This document shows, piece by piece, positions 8,740 to 17,012 of a stretch of 64,000 nt of DNA. A model generated the notes under the pieces. The model had not been told where the DNA came from, searched no databases, and was given only the letters and a program-made list of their open reading frames with translations. The translations under genes and the position numbers were made by a program. Where the stretch lies: positions 124,001 to 188,000 of the forward strand of contig JACPGE010000044.1 of NCBI GenBank assembly GCA_016182605.1, written 5' to 3'. How positions within the stretch are numbered: the stretch's first letter is position 1; the number at the start of each line of letters is the position of its first letter. Source of the stretch: Candidatus Hydrogenedentota bacterium (GTDB lineage: Bacteria > Hydrogenedentota > Hydrogenedentia > Hydrogenedentales > JAEUWI01).

Positions 8740-9758
8740 TCCGGTTTCGCCTGTCCAAATATGCGTTGCGCGATTTCGTCCAGATCTTCGAAATGCGCGA
8801 AAAAACCGCCTGCTTTCGCGGCTTCTCCCAGTCCGGGCTGCCGGCCGCCGTAGAGGTAGAGCGACAACCGCTCGAAGTCCCGGTGCTGGTGAATGATGCG
8901 CCCCAGTTCCAGTCCCGGCAGATCGCACAACTCGTGGTTGATGATCGCGACGGCGGGTGAGGACATCCGCAGGCGGTAGAGCGCGTCCACGGCGTTTTGA
9001 GCCTGAACCACTTCACAGCCAAATCCTTCGAGATGATCTTTGAGGCGTTTGGTGGATTCTGCCGCGCTGTCCACAAGCAGCACCCGTGTACCCGATCGCC
9101 CGGGCTGGAGATCGATGCGCTGACGTTCGAAGGTCGTCGAGATGAAGAACGCGAGATCGCTCTCCAGCGCCTCCTGCCCCACCTTGAACTCGCAACCCGC
9201 GGCAAAGCCTTTTCCGGCGGGCGTCACATTGCGCACTGTGGCCTCCATGGAATCAATAATGGCTCCATCCGGCATGCTGAAAGACAGTCGAATTTGTGCG
9301 CCGTGCTCCAGACGCCGTGATAGACGCACCCGGCAGCCGGAGGAACTCACATCATCGATCTCGGCTTCCATGTCCGGCCCCTGAGCGGTATGGAGCGTGC
9401 ACGGTATGCGCAGCCGCAGCCGCTCCGATTTCCGGAAGGGCACGCATTGCATCGATGCTGGCCACTTCACGCGGAGCGAGGGGCTTTGATACCGGGAGTC
9501 CCAGTCGATGGCCTCGGTATCAAACGCGCAGGCCAGGCCATCGCGAAGAAAACGGATGACCAGCGGATGGCCAATCTCGAAGTCGTATAAAATACCCGGG
9601 CTCAGTTCGGGGCGGTCCAGCAGTACGAACTGACCGTGCCGCCACCCCCGCAACGCAGAACGCAGCCGTCTGCTTACCGGCTTGCCAAGACCTATTTGCA
9701 CGAGAACCATGGTGCCCACGTGCAGATAAGCGTCAAATTCTTTTACAACCTGAGCCAT
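8736..9758 (-). CDS. PilZ-domain protein with a degenerate C-terminal receiver domain
   Basis: The 340-aa protein has three parts: an N-terminal YcgR-like beta domain (residues 1-100), a PilZ-like domain (about 105-215, with IDDVSSSGCRV and GFAAGCEFKV), and a receiver-like domain (about 230-340). In the receiver the acidic pair is VDSAA rather than VDD, and the phospho-acceptor position reads AIINHELCDLPG, with Asn where Asp is expected, so it is probably not phosphorylated. The PilZ part lacks a clear RxxxR at its front, so c-di-GMP binding is uncertain. GGAG precedes the ATG at 9758. It may control motility or surface traits as part of c-di-GMP signalling. Confidence 0.8.
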   Translation of the reverse strand: MAQVVKEFDAYLHVGTMVLVQIGLGKPVSRRLRSALRGWRHGQFVLLDRPELSPGILYDFEIGHPLVIRFLRDGLACAFDTEAIDWDSRYQSPSLRVKWPASMQCVPFRKSERLRLRIPCTLHTAQGPDMEAEIDDVSSSGCRVRLSRRLEHGAQIRLSFSMPDGAIIDSMEATVRNVTPAGKGFAAGCEFKVGQEALESDLAFFISTTFERQRIDLQPGRSGTRVLLVDSAAESTKRLKDHLEGFGCEVVQAQNAVDALYRLRMSSPAVAIINHELCDLPGLELGRIIHQHRDFERLSLYLYGGRQPGLGEAAKAGGFFAHFEDLDEIAQRIFGQAKPD

Positions 9759-10028
9759 GCACCCAATCTCCCTGCTGTGCCGCCCCCGGACGCCGGAAGT
9801 GTAGCACATTCATTTCTCGCGGAAACGTGCACGCATGCAGGCCGTACGTTGCCCTACTGCCTCCAAGAATCCCCTCCCGCAAAGCATTACATCCCGGGAC
9901 CCTTTTGGCGACTGCAGGGAGGTTCGCATAAAGCGTTGAAGGGAGCACAAATCCATACCTCAAAGCCTGAGAACTCTGATATGATATTTTGTCATGCTGG
10001 ACATCCTTGAGGGCAATTTTCGCCATTT

Positions 10029-10048
10029 ATGTCCGATTCGGATATAAT
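10029..10048 (+). promoter_or_regulatory. promoter -10 and operator of the toxin-antitoxin operon
   Basis: A consensus TATAAT lies at 10043-10048, 22 nt before the antitoxin ATG. The near-perfect palindrome ATGTCCGATTCGGATAT (10029-10045) overlaps it, as expected for an autoregulated ParD-type operon. The -35 box is poor. In the rest of the 9759-10069 gap I see only AT-rich sequence. Confidence 0.6.
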
Positions 10049-10069
10049 TCTTGGGTAAGGAACCCGATC

Positions 10070-10342
10070 ATGAACATCTCCCTATCGAAAGGTCTCGAAG
10101 CCTTCGCCCAAGCCAAAGTGGACTCTGGAGACTATAGTTCCATTAGCGAAGTTGTCCGAGAGGGTGTGCGACTCCTCAAGAAGAAGGAAGAAGAAGAAGA
10201 GTCCGACCGGCTGAAATTTCTTGAACTGAAGGCCTTGCTGGCCAAGGGCCTGGAAGATGCTGCGGGCGGACGCGTAAGCGCTTTCGACCTCGATCGCATT
10301 CGGGCGATGGCCCGGAGGAAACTCGATGATCAGGCCCAATAA
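10070..10342 (+). CDS. ParD-like antitoxin
   Basis: This 90-aa protein has an N-terminal ribbon-helix-helix segment (MNISLSKGLEAFAQAKV, then SGDYSSISEVVREGVRLL), a Glu/Lys-rich middle and a charged C-terminal tail of the kind that wraps the toxin. ParD proteins neutralise a ParE toxin and repress their own promoter; the palindrome at 10029-10045 is the likely binding site. The ATG at 10070 follows TAAGGA. The in-frame start at 9989 is rejected because it would run through the promoter. The toxin gene follows 9 nt after its stop. Confidence 0.88.
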   Translation: MNISLSKGLEAFAQAKVDSGDYSSISEVVREGVRLLKKKEEEEESDRLKFLELKALLAKGLEDAAGGRVSAFDLDRIRAMARRKLDDQAQ

Positions 10343-10351
10343 GGCTGGGTG

Positions 10352-10645
10352 ATGGGGCGCGTCTCCTATACGCATGCTGCCGAAGACGATTTGGCGGAAA
10401 TATGGGCCTACATTTCAATTGACAATGAGGAAGCGGCAGATCGCCTTTTGCGTGCCCTTCATGAACAGGCCACTTGGCTTGCGGATATGCCAGAGGCAGG
10501 CCGATACCGGCCGAAATTGGGGGACCGGATCTTGAGCTTCCCTATGGGCAACTACAATATCTATTACCTTTGCGCACAAGACGGCATTGAAGTAATCCGC
10601 GTACTGCACACTGCACGCGACACCAACAGGGACTACTTTTCGTAG
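10352..10645 (+). CDS. ParE/RelE-family toxin
   Basis: The 97-aa protein fits the ParE/RelE toxin superfamily: YTHAAEDDLAEIWAYIS at the N terminus, a central GRYRPKLGDRILSFPMGNY with the basic and aromatic pattern of the family, and an IRVLHTARD C terminus. ParE toxins act on DNA gyrase, RelE toxins on ribosomes. The adjacent ParD-like partner favours ParE, but the target is inferred. Start is ATG 10352 or the overlapping GTG 10349; translation is probably coupled to the antitoxin. Confidence 0.88.
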   Translation: MGRVSYTHAAEDDLAEIWAYISIDNEEAADRLLRALHEQATWLADMPEAGRYRPKLGDRILSFPMGNYNIYYLCAQDGIEVIRVLHTARDTNRDYFS

Positions 10646-10709
10646 GTCTCTATGGGTCCTACAAGTTCTATCAGACCCATGCCGTCTGAATAGATTATCG
10701 GGCGCCACG

Positions 10710-11846
10710 TTATTCCACCACCTGCAGTAGCGCACATTTCAGGTAGGCCGTCTCGGGCATGGCCAGCAACACCGGGTGGTCCGGGCCTGCGCTGCGCCAT
10801 TGGAGCACCCGGACGTGCTTGTGTGCGGCCGAGGCGGCGCGTTTGATCGTCTCGTGAAAGTCTTCGGTGGTGACGAAGTGGCTGCATGACGAGGTTGCGA
10901 GTATGCCACCGGGTTCGAGGCGTTCCAGCGCCATCTTGTTCAGCGCCTGGTAGAGCCCCAGCGCGGCCTTGGTGTCTTTCCGCGCTTTTGCCAGAGCCGG
11001 CGGATCGAGGATGATGATGTCCCATTCCCGATCCTCTTCCAGGGCCTGTTCCACGGGCTGCGCGCGGAAGTCGCACCGCCCCTCCAGGCCGTTGAGCCTG
11101 GCCGTCTCCCGCGCGTGTTCCAGCGCTTTCTCCGAGGTGTCCACCCCGACGATCTCCACCGCGCCGGCCTGTGCCGCGTGGCAACTCCACAGGCCTAGGT
11201 GGCAATGGCCGTCCAACACGCGCGCACCCTTGGCGAAGGGGGCAACAGCAAGCCGGTTCAGGCGCTGATCGAGGAAGAGGCCCGTCTTCTGCGCCTCCCG
11301 AATATCGAATTGAACGCGCAACCCCTCCAGATCGCAGGTGACCAAGGGCGGGATCTCCCCCGCCTCTTCGGTGCGGTTGTTCAGATTCAGGTAAACGCCG
11401 GTGATCCCCTCCACCTCCAGGAACAGCGCGGCCAGGATCTCCCAATGCGCGATGTAATACATGCACTGGGACTGCACCGAGACCACGGAGCCGTAGCGGT
11501 CCGCCACGAGGCCCGGAAGGCCGTCGCTCTCGCCATGAATCCAGCGCCACGCGGTCGAATCAGGAAAAAGTTTCGTGCGCAGCGCGTGGGCGCTGGCGAT
11601 GCGCGCCGCCCAGAAGGCCCGGTCTATGGTGCTCTGGTGATAGTCCAGCACCCGCACGGCGATGCCGCCCCGGGCTTGGTAAAAGCCCCTGGCCACGAAA
11701 CGCCGCTCGCTGGAGAAGAGGTCCACCAGCACCCCGTCCTGCAGGGTAACACTGCTCTTCAGTTCGTTGCGGTAGGCCCACAGGTGGCCCCGCAGGATGC
11801 GGCGTTCTTCTTTCGGATTCAGGGTAAGGGCGGTAATCTCGCTCAA
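10710..11846 (-). CDS. rlmI: class I SAM-dependent rRNA large-subunit methyltransferase, RlmI type
   Basis: RlmI makes m5C1962 in 23S rRNA. The 378-aa protein has an N-terminal PUA domain (ILRGHLWAYRNEL), a linker domain and a C-terminal Rossmann methyltransferase with ARVLDGHCHLGLWSCHAA as the SAM loop, GVDTSEKAL, and the motif IV block IILDPPALAK. The usual FCYTGG-type SAM motif is altered to HCHLGL, so the exact target could differ. The start is TTG at 11846, with an AGGA site 7 nt upstream. The gene stands alone, between the toxin gene and a hairpin. Confidence 0.85.
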   Translation of the reverse strand: MSEITALTLNPKEERRILRGHLWAYRNELKSSVTLQDGVLVDLFSSERRFVARGFYQARGGIAVRVLDYHQSTIDRAFWAARIASAHALRTKLFPDSTAWRWIHGESDGLPGLVADRYGSVVSVQSQCMYYIAHWEILAALFLEVEGITGVYLNLNNRTEEAGEIPPLVTCDLEGLRVQFDIREAQKTGLFLDQRLNRLAVAPFAKGARVLDGHCHLGLWSCHAAQAGAVEIVGVDTSEKALEHARETARLNGLEGRCDFRAQPVEQALEEDREWDIIILDPPALAKARKDTKAALGLYQALNKMALERLEPGGILATSSCSHFVTTEDFHETIKRAASAAHKHVRVLQWRSAGPDHPVLLAMPETAYLKCALLQVVE

Positions 11847-11926
11847 GGGAAATTCCTGTCTATGCTGTGGGCGCGTCCGTGCCGGTCTGTGTCCGTCCAG
11901 ATGCCGTTTTCACCCCAAAATAGGTA

Positions 11927-11952
11927 CGGCGGCATGCCAGAGCATGCCGCCG
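11927..11952 (-). terminator. hairpin after the MFS gene
   Basis: CGGCGGCATGC (11927-11937) and GCATGCCGCCG (11942-11952) form a perfect 11-bp stem with a CAGA loop, 32 nt beyond the MFS stop on the minus strand. A short T-rich stretch follows on that strand. Confidence 0.6.
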
Positions 11953-11983
11953 CAGTATACAACATTCAGGGGTGGGACAGCCG

Positions 11984-13522
11984 CTAGTGGTGGGCGTCCG
12001 TGATATGCACCACCTTGTAGCCGCCCTGAGAACGGAAGTAGAGGATCAGCGCGAGATAGCACACCAGCATGATCGCCGGGAAGATGGCCACGGTCTGCAA
12101 CGCCGCCTTCTTCGAGGTGTCCACCAGTTCCGTGATCGTCGCCTTCTGCGCATCGTCCGTGCTTTCGGCAATCTTCACCGGGTCCACGGCGTTGTACTCG
12201 CCGAAAATGCTGTTCTTGCTCACGGTGTAGGTGGAGACCAGCGCGGTCTGGTTGGCCTGGTCATAGGCTTCCAGACTGGAGGCCGTCTTCGCGTCTTGGA
12301 AGAAGCCCAGAAAAGGCGCGCCCACGATCCCCACGCTCAGCATGCCCACACCCGCGATGGTATTCATCGTCAGCGCGCCACCCTTGGGGAAGCGCTCCGC
12401 GACCACGCCCAGCATGGTGGGCCAGAAGAAGGTCTTGCCAAAGGCGTACAGCGTGGCGGCCAGCAAGACGCCAATGCCGCTGGACTTGGAGAGCGCCGTG
12501 AGCCCGAGAATGGCAATCGTGGCACTGCACGCCAGCAGACCGAGTGGCGAAATGCGTTCCACCACATGGCCCGCCATGAAGCGCAAGCACATCATCACAA
12601 ATGAGGTGTAGACGAGCACCCAGCCCGCCTGCAAGCCCAGCTTGGTCATTTCAGGCTCCATCAGCGTGGAGATCCAGGTGTCGGTGCCGAGTTCCGTTGT
12701 CGCCAGTGGCATCATGATCAGCGCGAGGAAGATGAAGAGCGGCCGGCCAAGCGACTGCACGTACACCCCGAAGCCTATCGAGATCACGAGGATGATCGCC
12801 CACAACACATAGGACGGGGGCGGCGTGGCCGGGAGGGCTCCCACCTGATAGACCATGAGCGACACGATGATCAGCGCGCCGAAGAAGCCCAGCTCCTGAA
12901 GCATGGACTTGTAAGAAACGCCTGCTTCCACCCGTTCGTGCACCGGGAATTTCTTGCCCAGCATCAGAATGCCGTAACCAATGACCGGAATAAACACAAG
13001 GCTGAATTTATACTGCCAAGAATCGAAACCCACGGTGGTCAGAAGTATGGTCAGCAGCCCGCCGAGCACGAGACCGCCCGGCCAGCCCGCGTGCAGGATG
13101 TTCAGCCACTTCGTCTTGTCGCGGTGGAACATGGTTGCCACGACAGGATTGATCACGGCTTCGACCGTGCCATTGCCGAGGGCTGCAATAAAGGTCGCCC
13201 AGTAGAGCATCTGATAGCCGGTGGCAAAGATGGTCATGATGGCAGAGATCAGGTGGCAGGCGAAGGCAAAGCCCATGGCGCGGCCATAGCCAATGTTGTC
13301 GATGATAAGGCTGAAGAGCACGATGCTCAGCGCGAAGGGCCACAGACCCACGCCGAGAATCTCGCCCTTCTGGGTCTCCGTCAGATCGAACTCAACCTGC
13401 CAATCGCCAATGACCATGGAGCGAATGATGAATCCGAAGGCCGTGGCAATGAGCGAAAGGAAGCAGGCCCAAAACAAGGCCTTGTTCCCCTTCTCCGCGA
13501 ATGTGTCTTTATCGTGGGACAT
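11984..13522 (-). CDS. MFS-type membrane transporter
   Basis: The 512-aa protein has about 12 hydrophobic segments in two halves, with short charged loops such as YGRAMGF and FPKGGAL in MFS-like positions. Two longer insertions are present: a soluble stretch between about residues 265 and 300 and another near 420-470 before the last helix. It ends in a short cytoplasmic tail rich in His. I cannot assign the substrate; sugar or organic-acid symport is plausible for this branch. ATG 13522 follows GGAGGGA; the longer start at 13582 has no ribosome site. Confidence 0.8.
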   Translation of the reverse strand: MSHDKDTFAEKGNKALFWACFLSLIATAFGFIIRSMVIGDWQVEFDLTETQKGEILGVGLWPFALSIVLFSLIIDNIGYGRAMGFAFACHLISAIMTIFATGYQMLYWATFIAALGNGTVEAVINPVVATMFHRDKTKWLNILHAGWPGGLVLGGLLTILLTTVGFDSWQYKFSLVFIPVIGYGILMLGKKFPVHERVEAGVSYKSMLQELGFFGALIIVSLMVYQVGALPATPPPSYVLWAIILVISIGFGVYVQSLGRPLFIFLALIMMPLATTELGTDTWISTLMEPEMTKLGLQAGWVLVYTSFVMMCLRFMAGHVVERISPLGLLACSATIAILGLTALSKSSGIGVLLAATLYAFGKTFFWPTMLGVVAERFPKGGALTMNTIAGVGMLSVGIVGAPFLGFFQDAKTASSLEAYDQANQTALVSTYTVSKNSIFGEYNAVDPVKIAESTDDAQKATITELVDTSKKAALQTVAIFPAIMLVCYLALILYFRSQGGYKVVHITDAHH

Positions 13523-13716
13523 GACGCAAGATCTCCCTCCTGCTTGAAGAATATGAATAAGGGACCCAAAAAACCGCCGCACGGGTCAGCCCGGGACCCG
13601 CAGCCCGCTCGCCCCTTCGGTCAAAGGGTCGAAGGCAACTGATAGTACAAAGTTTCACCGGGGCGTTCAAGCGGCCGGAGCAGGCAACCGGAGCAGGAGC
13701 TCTGCGACGTTTTCCC

Positions 13717-13880
13717 GGTACAGTCCCCACCGGTGCTGGTGAATGCTGCGGACCATTGGTCATGCAGGCCGGTGGGTAACAGTCCCCTGCGAGGTGCTTG
13801 GCGGCGAGCGGGTACAGTCCCCGACGGAGCGGGTCAATACTGCGGTGGTGTGGATTTGCAGGCCGTCGGGTACAGTCCCC
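13717..13880. repeat. pair of REP-like units bounded by GGGTACAGTCCCC
   Basis: Two imperfect copies of about 70 bp lie at 13717-13787 and 13811-13880. Each begins and ends with a (G)GGTACAGTCCCC motif, at 13717, 13774 (with one extra A), 13810 and 13868. The interior shares GGT-AAT-CTGCGG and GCAGGCCG blocks. The motif is itself a short dyad (GGG...CCC). This resembles the extragenic palindromes associated with REP-type Y1 transposases, but no transposase is nearby. The cluster fills most of the 13523-13926 gap. Confidence 0.7.
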
Positions 13881-13926
13881 TCGGGGGTTGTCAAGCACTT
13901 TGCGCAAGATAGGGACCCCGGTGCGT

Positions 13927-15159
13927 TCACTCCCGCACGCCTATCCCCAATGCGCGCAGACGCTCATGCTTCCAAGTTCCGTCTTTGTCCGTCATCCCCC
14001 ATGCCGCCTCCCCGGAATCTTGCCACGCCCAGACCCACCAGCCCGCGAAGCCGTATGCCCGGCTCTGTTCCACCTGCCACGCCAGTGCGTCGACACCGGA
14101 TCGGCCCTGGGGCGCTATGATCGAGGTCACCCACTCCCGCTCGTGACCCGGTCCCTTCAAATCGGTGGAAAGGATGCGGCCCGCCTGATCGCTCCCGAGG
14201 ATCTCGACGATGCGACGGAGGTAGTGGAAATCATCCTGCGCGGGATCGCACCAGGGATAGGTGCTCATCACCCAATAGTCGGGCGCCAGTTTCAGATCGT
14301 CCACGATCCACCGCTTCATATTGGAAAAGGCGCTCAGGCGCTCCCCGGGCGTTTTCGCCGTCCAGTAGGGGGCGCTGGACAGGATGGGCAGGAGCACGGG
14401 CGGGGCCTTGGGCCGCTTGCCCGCGGCACGGAAGACGGGCCACACGTGCTTCACAAAGGTTTCCGTGGCCAAAGCCTCCGGCGTGCCGGGCGCGAGGTCC
14501 CACAACCGGGGCTCGGCCGTGCCGAGCGCGTGGTTGCCCATCATGCACCACAGGGCGATGGCCTCCGGGTGGGCCGCGCGCGCCTCGACATACTCAATGC
14601 ACCCGCGGTACCAGTGGGCCGCCTCGTCCCACGGCGTTTCATCGGGCTTTGGCCAATGCCCGGATTGGGCAATCTGCTGCGCCGAATCGATGGAGGCGGG
14701 CATCCACAGGTTGCTCGCCAGATCGATTTCCACCTGCACCCCCGCGGCGGCGCAATCGTCCACAAAGGCCGCGACGCGATCGAGATAGGCCGTGTTTCCC
14801 CAGGCGGCAAGGGGCAGCGCCGGGTCGGGCGCGCGGGACGGCTCCTTCAACGTGTAGGGAATGGAGACGAAGATGTCCACCAGGTTCACCCCCGCGCCCT
14901 TTACCAGCCCGTCGAGAATCCCGCGTATCCGCGCCCGGTGGGCGGCATAATCGACGAGCCACGGCGTCTCCGATCCGTCCAGCCGCTCGTTGAGGTGGGC
15001 CCCGCGAAATCCATGCGCGGTAGACGTGGGGGTATCGGTCTGCGGCTCGTTTGCATGGGAGGAAAAAGGCGGCGCTGCGAAGCTCTCCGCGCCGATCAGA
15101 ATCGCGGGCAGCACCGCCCGCATCAAAACGCTACGAGCTGGGCGCCATCCCATAAGCAT
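13927..15159 (-). CDS. secreted glycosidase-like (beta/alpha)8 protein
   Basis: The 410-aa protein starts with a basic, hydrophobic export signal ending near AESFAAPP. The mature part reads as a TIM barrel of the cellulase/GH5-like type: NLVDIFVSIPYTL, VQVEIDLASNLWM, IALWCMMGNHALG, YWVMSTYPWCDP, ILSTDLKGPGHE and a C-terminal AGWWVWAWQDS. Family and substrate are uncertain, since the classic NEP acid/base motif is not obvious. Its start overlaps the motB stop (TAATG), so it is translated with motAB. Linking a glycosidase to a stator pair is unusual. Confidence 0.65.
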   Translation of the reverse strand: MLMGWRPARSVLMRAVLPAILIGAESFAAPPFSSHANEPQTDTPTSTAHGFRGAHLNERLDGSETPWLVDYAAHRARIRGILDGLVKGAGVNLVDIFVSIPYTLKEPSRAPDPALPLAAWGNTAYLDRVAAFVDDCAAAGVQVEIDLASNLWMPASIDSAQQIAQSGHWPKPDETPWDEAAHWYRGCIEYVEARAAHPEAIALWCMMGNHALGTAEPRLWDLAPGTPEALATETFVKHVWPVFRAAGKRPKAPPVLLPILSSAPYWTAKTPGERLSAFSNMKRWIVDDLKLAPDYWVMSTYPWCDPAQDDFHYLRRIVEILGSDQAGRILSTDLKGPGHEREWVTSIIAPQGRSGVDALAWQVEQSRAYGFAGWWVWAWQDSGEAAWGMTDKDGTWKHERLRALGIGVRE

Positions 15160-16070
15160 TAATGTTCTGATGCCGCGGGTGCCTCGGGCGCAGTCTCGGC
15201 CTCCGGCGCAGTACCTTCGGGAACTGCCGCGTCCGCCGTATCCGGCGTCTCCTGAGCCGGCAATTCCAGCACCTCTTCGTCCAGCACCTGATTCGCGTCC
15301 TCTCCAGTTGGCGCGGCCTCATCCCCAGCGGCTTCGGGCCCGGAGTAAATGACGAATTCCACCCGGCGGTTCTTTGCGCGGCCCTCGGGACTGTCGTTCT
15401 CCGCAATAGGCCGGAACTCTCCATAACCACTCGCCGACATCTTTTCGAGGGGCACGCCGCCCGAGTTCGCCAGATACATGATCACGTTTACGGCGCGTTC
15501 CGTGGAGAGGGAGAAATTGCTGGAGTAGCGCCCGGTTTGAATGGGCACATTGTCCGTGTGCCCCTCGATCTGAATATCGTTTGGCTGCGAACGCAACACC
15601 TCGCCCAGCGGCGTCATGAACGCCCTCGCGGCATCCGTAAGATCGGCCGTGCCCACGTCGAATAACAGCGCGTCGGACAACGACATGATCAATTTTGGAC
15701 CCTTGGGATCGTAGCGCATGGTCAACGATTCCTTCAGCCCCCGATCCTCCGCCACCTTCTTCAGGTCCTCGCCCAACGACTTGAGTTTGCGGAGCCGCTC
15801 GTCCCCGGATCCCTTGTTCGGCCCGCCCTCAGGGGGTAGTTTCCGGCTGCTTCTGGGCGCCGGTACCGCAGGCGCAACGCTCAGTTTGGGATTGTCTCCA
15901 AAAGTCTCCCGAAAGGATGCCGCCGCCTGGGCAAAGCGCACCGCGTCTGCATTCGACATGGCATACATCACCACGAAGAACACCATCAACAGGGTGATCA
16001 GGTCGGCATAGGTAAGCAGCCACCGTTCCTCATTTTCATGCTCTTCGGCGTGCGCCTTCTTCTTGCTCAT
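15159..16070 (-). CDS. motB: MotB-like stator protein with OmpA domain
   Basis: MotB anchors the stator to peptidoglycan and carries the ion-binding Asp. The 303-aa protein begins with a basic cytoplasmic stretch, then one TM segment with LLTYADLITLLMVFFVVMYA, where the Asp of YADL is the expected ion-binding residue. A plug/linker region and an OmpA domain follow, with IEGHTDNVPI and SLSTERAVNV. The last 50 residues are an Ala/Glu/Pro-rich tail. Its start overlaps the motA stop by 4 nt (ATGA). No flagellar genes are in the window, so it could power a flagellum encoded elsewhere or a different machine. Confidence 0.92.
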   Translation of the reverse strand: MSKKKAHAEEHENEERWLLTYADLITLLMVFFVVMYAMSNADAVRFAQAAASFRETFGDNPKLSVAPAVPAPRSSRKLPPEGGPNKGSGDERLRKLKSLGEDLKKVAEDRGLKESLTMRYDPKGPKLIMSLSDALLFDVGTADLTDAARAFMTPLGEVLRSQPNDIQIEGHTDNVPIQTGRYSSNFSLSTERAVNVIMYLANSGGVPLEKMSASGYGEFRPIAENDSPEGRAKNRRVEFVIYSGPEAAGDEAAPTGEDANQVLDEEVLELPAQETPDTADAAVPEGTAPEAETAPEAPAASEH

Positions 16071-16840
16071 CTGCCGGCCTTCATCGCTTCGCGCTCATGG
16101 CGGCCGATAAAAGACATCATCTTTAGTTTCACCACCGTCGGCGTTTCTCCGTTGTAGATGGAAAGTATGCCTTCAATGATCATGTCCCGCACCATGGTCT
16201 GTTCTTTTGCTATGGTGCCAAACTTTTTCGACATGGGAAGAAAGAAGATGTTGGCGGCGCCGATGCCGTAGAGCGTCGCCAGGAAGGCCACGGCAATCGC
16301 GGGACCCAGTGAACTGGCATCTTCCAGGTTGCCCAGCACGTGCACCAGCCCCATCACCGTTCCAATGATCCCGTAGGTTGGCGCAAAGCCGCCCGCAGCA
16401 GCAAAGACCGCGCCGTAGCCCTTCATCTCTTCCTCCTCCAAATACGACTCCATCTCCAGAATTTCCTTCACAAGCTGCGGCGGGGTCCCGTCCACCATGA
16501 GGCGAATCCCCTGCTGCAAGGTGGGGTGATCCACTTTCGGTTTGTAATTTTCCAGGGAAAGCAGGCCGTCGCGCTTGGCCATCGTGGAGATCTCGTTCAT
16601 CGCTTCAATAATCAGCCGCACATCCATGTTGGCTTTCTTGATCAGCATCGGAAGAGCCTTCAGGGTGTTTATCACCTGACGCAGCGTAAAGCAGGCTATG
16701 GTGGCGCCGGTCGTGCCAAAGAAAATGAGTACGAAGGAGGATTCACTGACCAGCGAATGAAGGTGAAGCCCTTCCAGCAGGGCTGTGCCCAGCACGGCAC
16801 AAACAGCGAGAACGATTCCGCCTACCGTAATTGGATCCAT
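16067..16840 (-). CDS. motA: MotA-like stator protein
   Basis: MotA forms the ion channel of the stator with MotB. The 257-aa protein has two N-terminal TM helices, a cytoplasmic loop (about 60-140), and two C-terminal TM helices containing AAGGFAPTYGIIGTVMGLVHVL, given here as GGFAPTYGIIGTVMGL, and AVAFLATLYGIGAANIFFLP. These match the conserved MotA/TolQ/ExbB proton-channel region. ATG 16840 follows AAGGAGGGG. The longer start at 16885 has no support. It is the first gene of motA-motB-glycosidase. Confidence 0.92.
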   Translation of the reverse strand: MDPITVGGIVLAVCAVLGTALLEGLHLHSLVSESSFVLIFFGTTGATIACFTLRQVINTLKALPMLIKKANMDVRLIIEAMNEISTMAKRDGLLSLENYKPKVDHPTLQQGIRLMVDGTPPQLVKEILEMESYLEEEEMKGYGAVFAAAGGFAPTYGIIGTVMGLVHVLGNLEDASSLGPAIAVAFLATLYGIGAANIFFLPMSKKFGTIAKEQTMVRDMIIEGILSIYNGETPTVVKLKMMSFIGRHEREAMKAGR

Positions 16841-16959
16841 GGAGCAATTCCCCTCCTTGGAGGTTTGTGGCCGGTTCGGCGCCACACGGCTTCTCCGGCG
16901 GCGCCAATCTTAGCACACCTCCAATTCCGCGTGCCGCAACTCTTGAATTGGCGATCCCG

Positions 16960-16988
16960 TTGACATTGGCCGGGGCATCCCATAGAGT
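16960..16988 (+). promoter_or_regulatory. sigma-70 promoter of the tetR-type gene
   Basis: TTGACA (16960-16965) and TAGAGT (16983-16988) are separated by exactly 17 nt, 24 nt upstream of the TTG start at 17013. This is one of the best housekeeping-type promoters in the window. Confidence 0.7.
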
Positions 16989-17012
16989 ACCCGCATCCAT
17001 GGAGCCCCGGAA

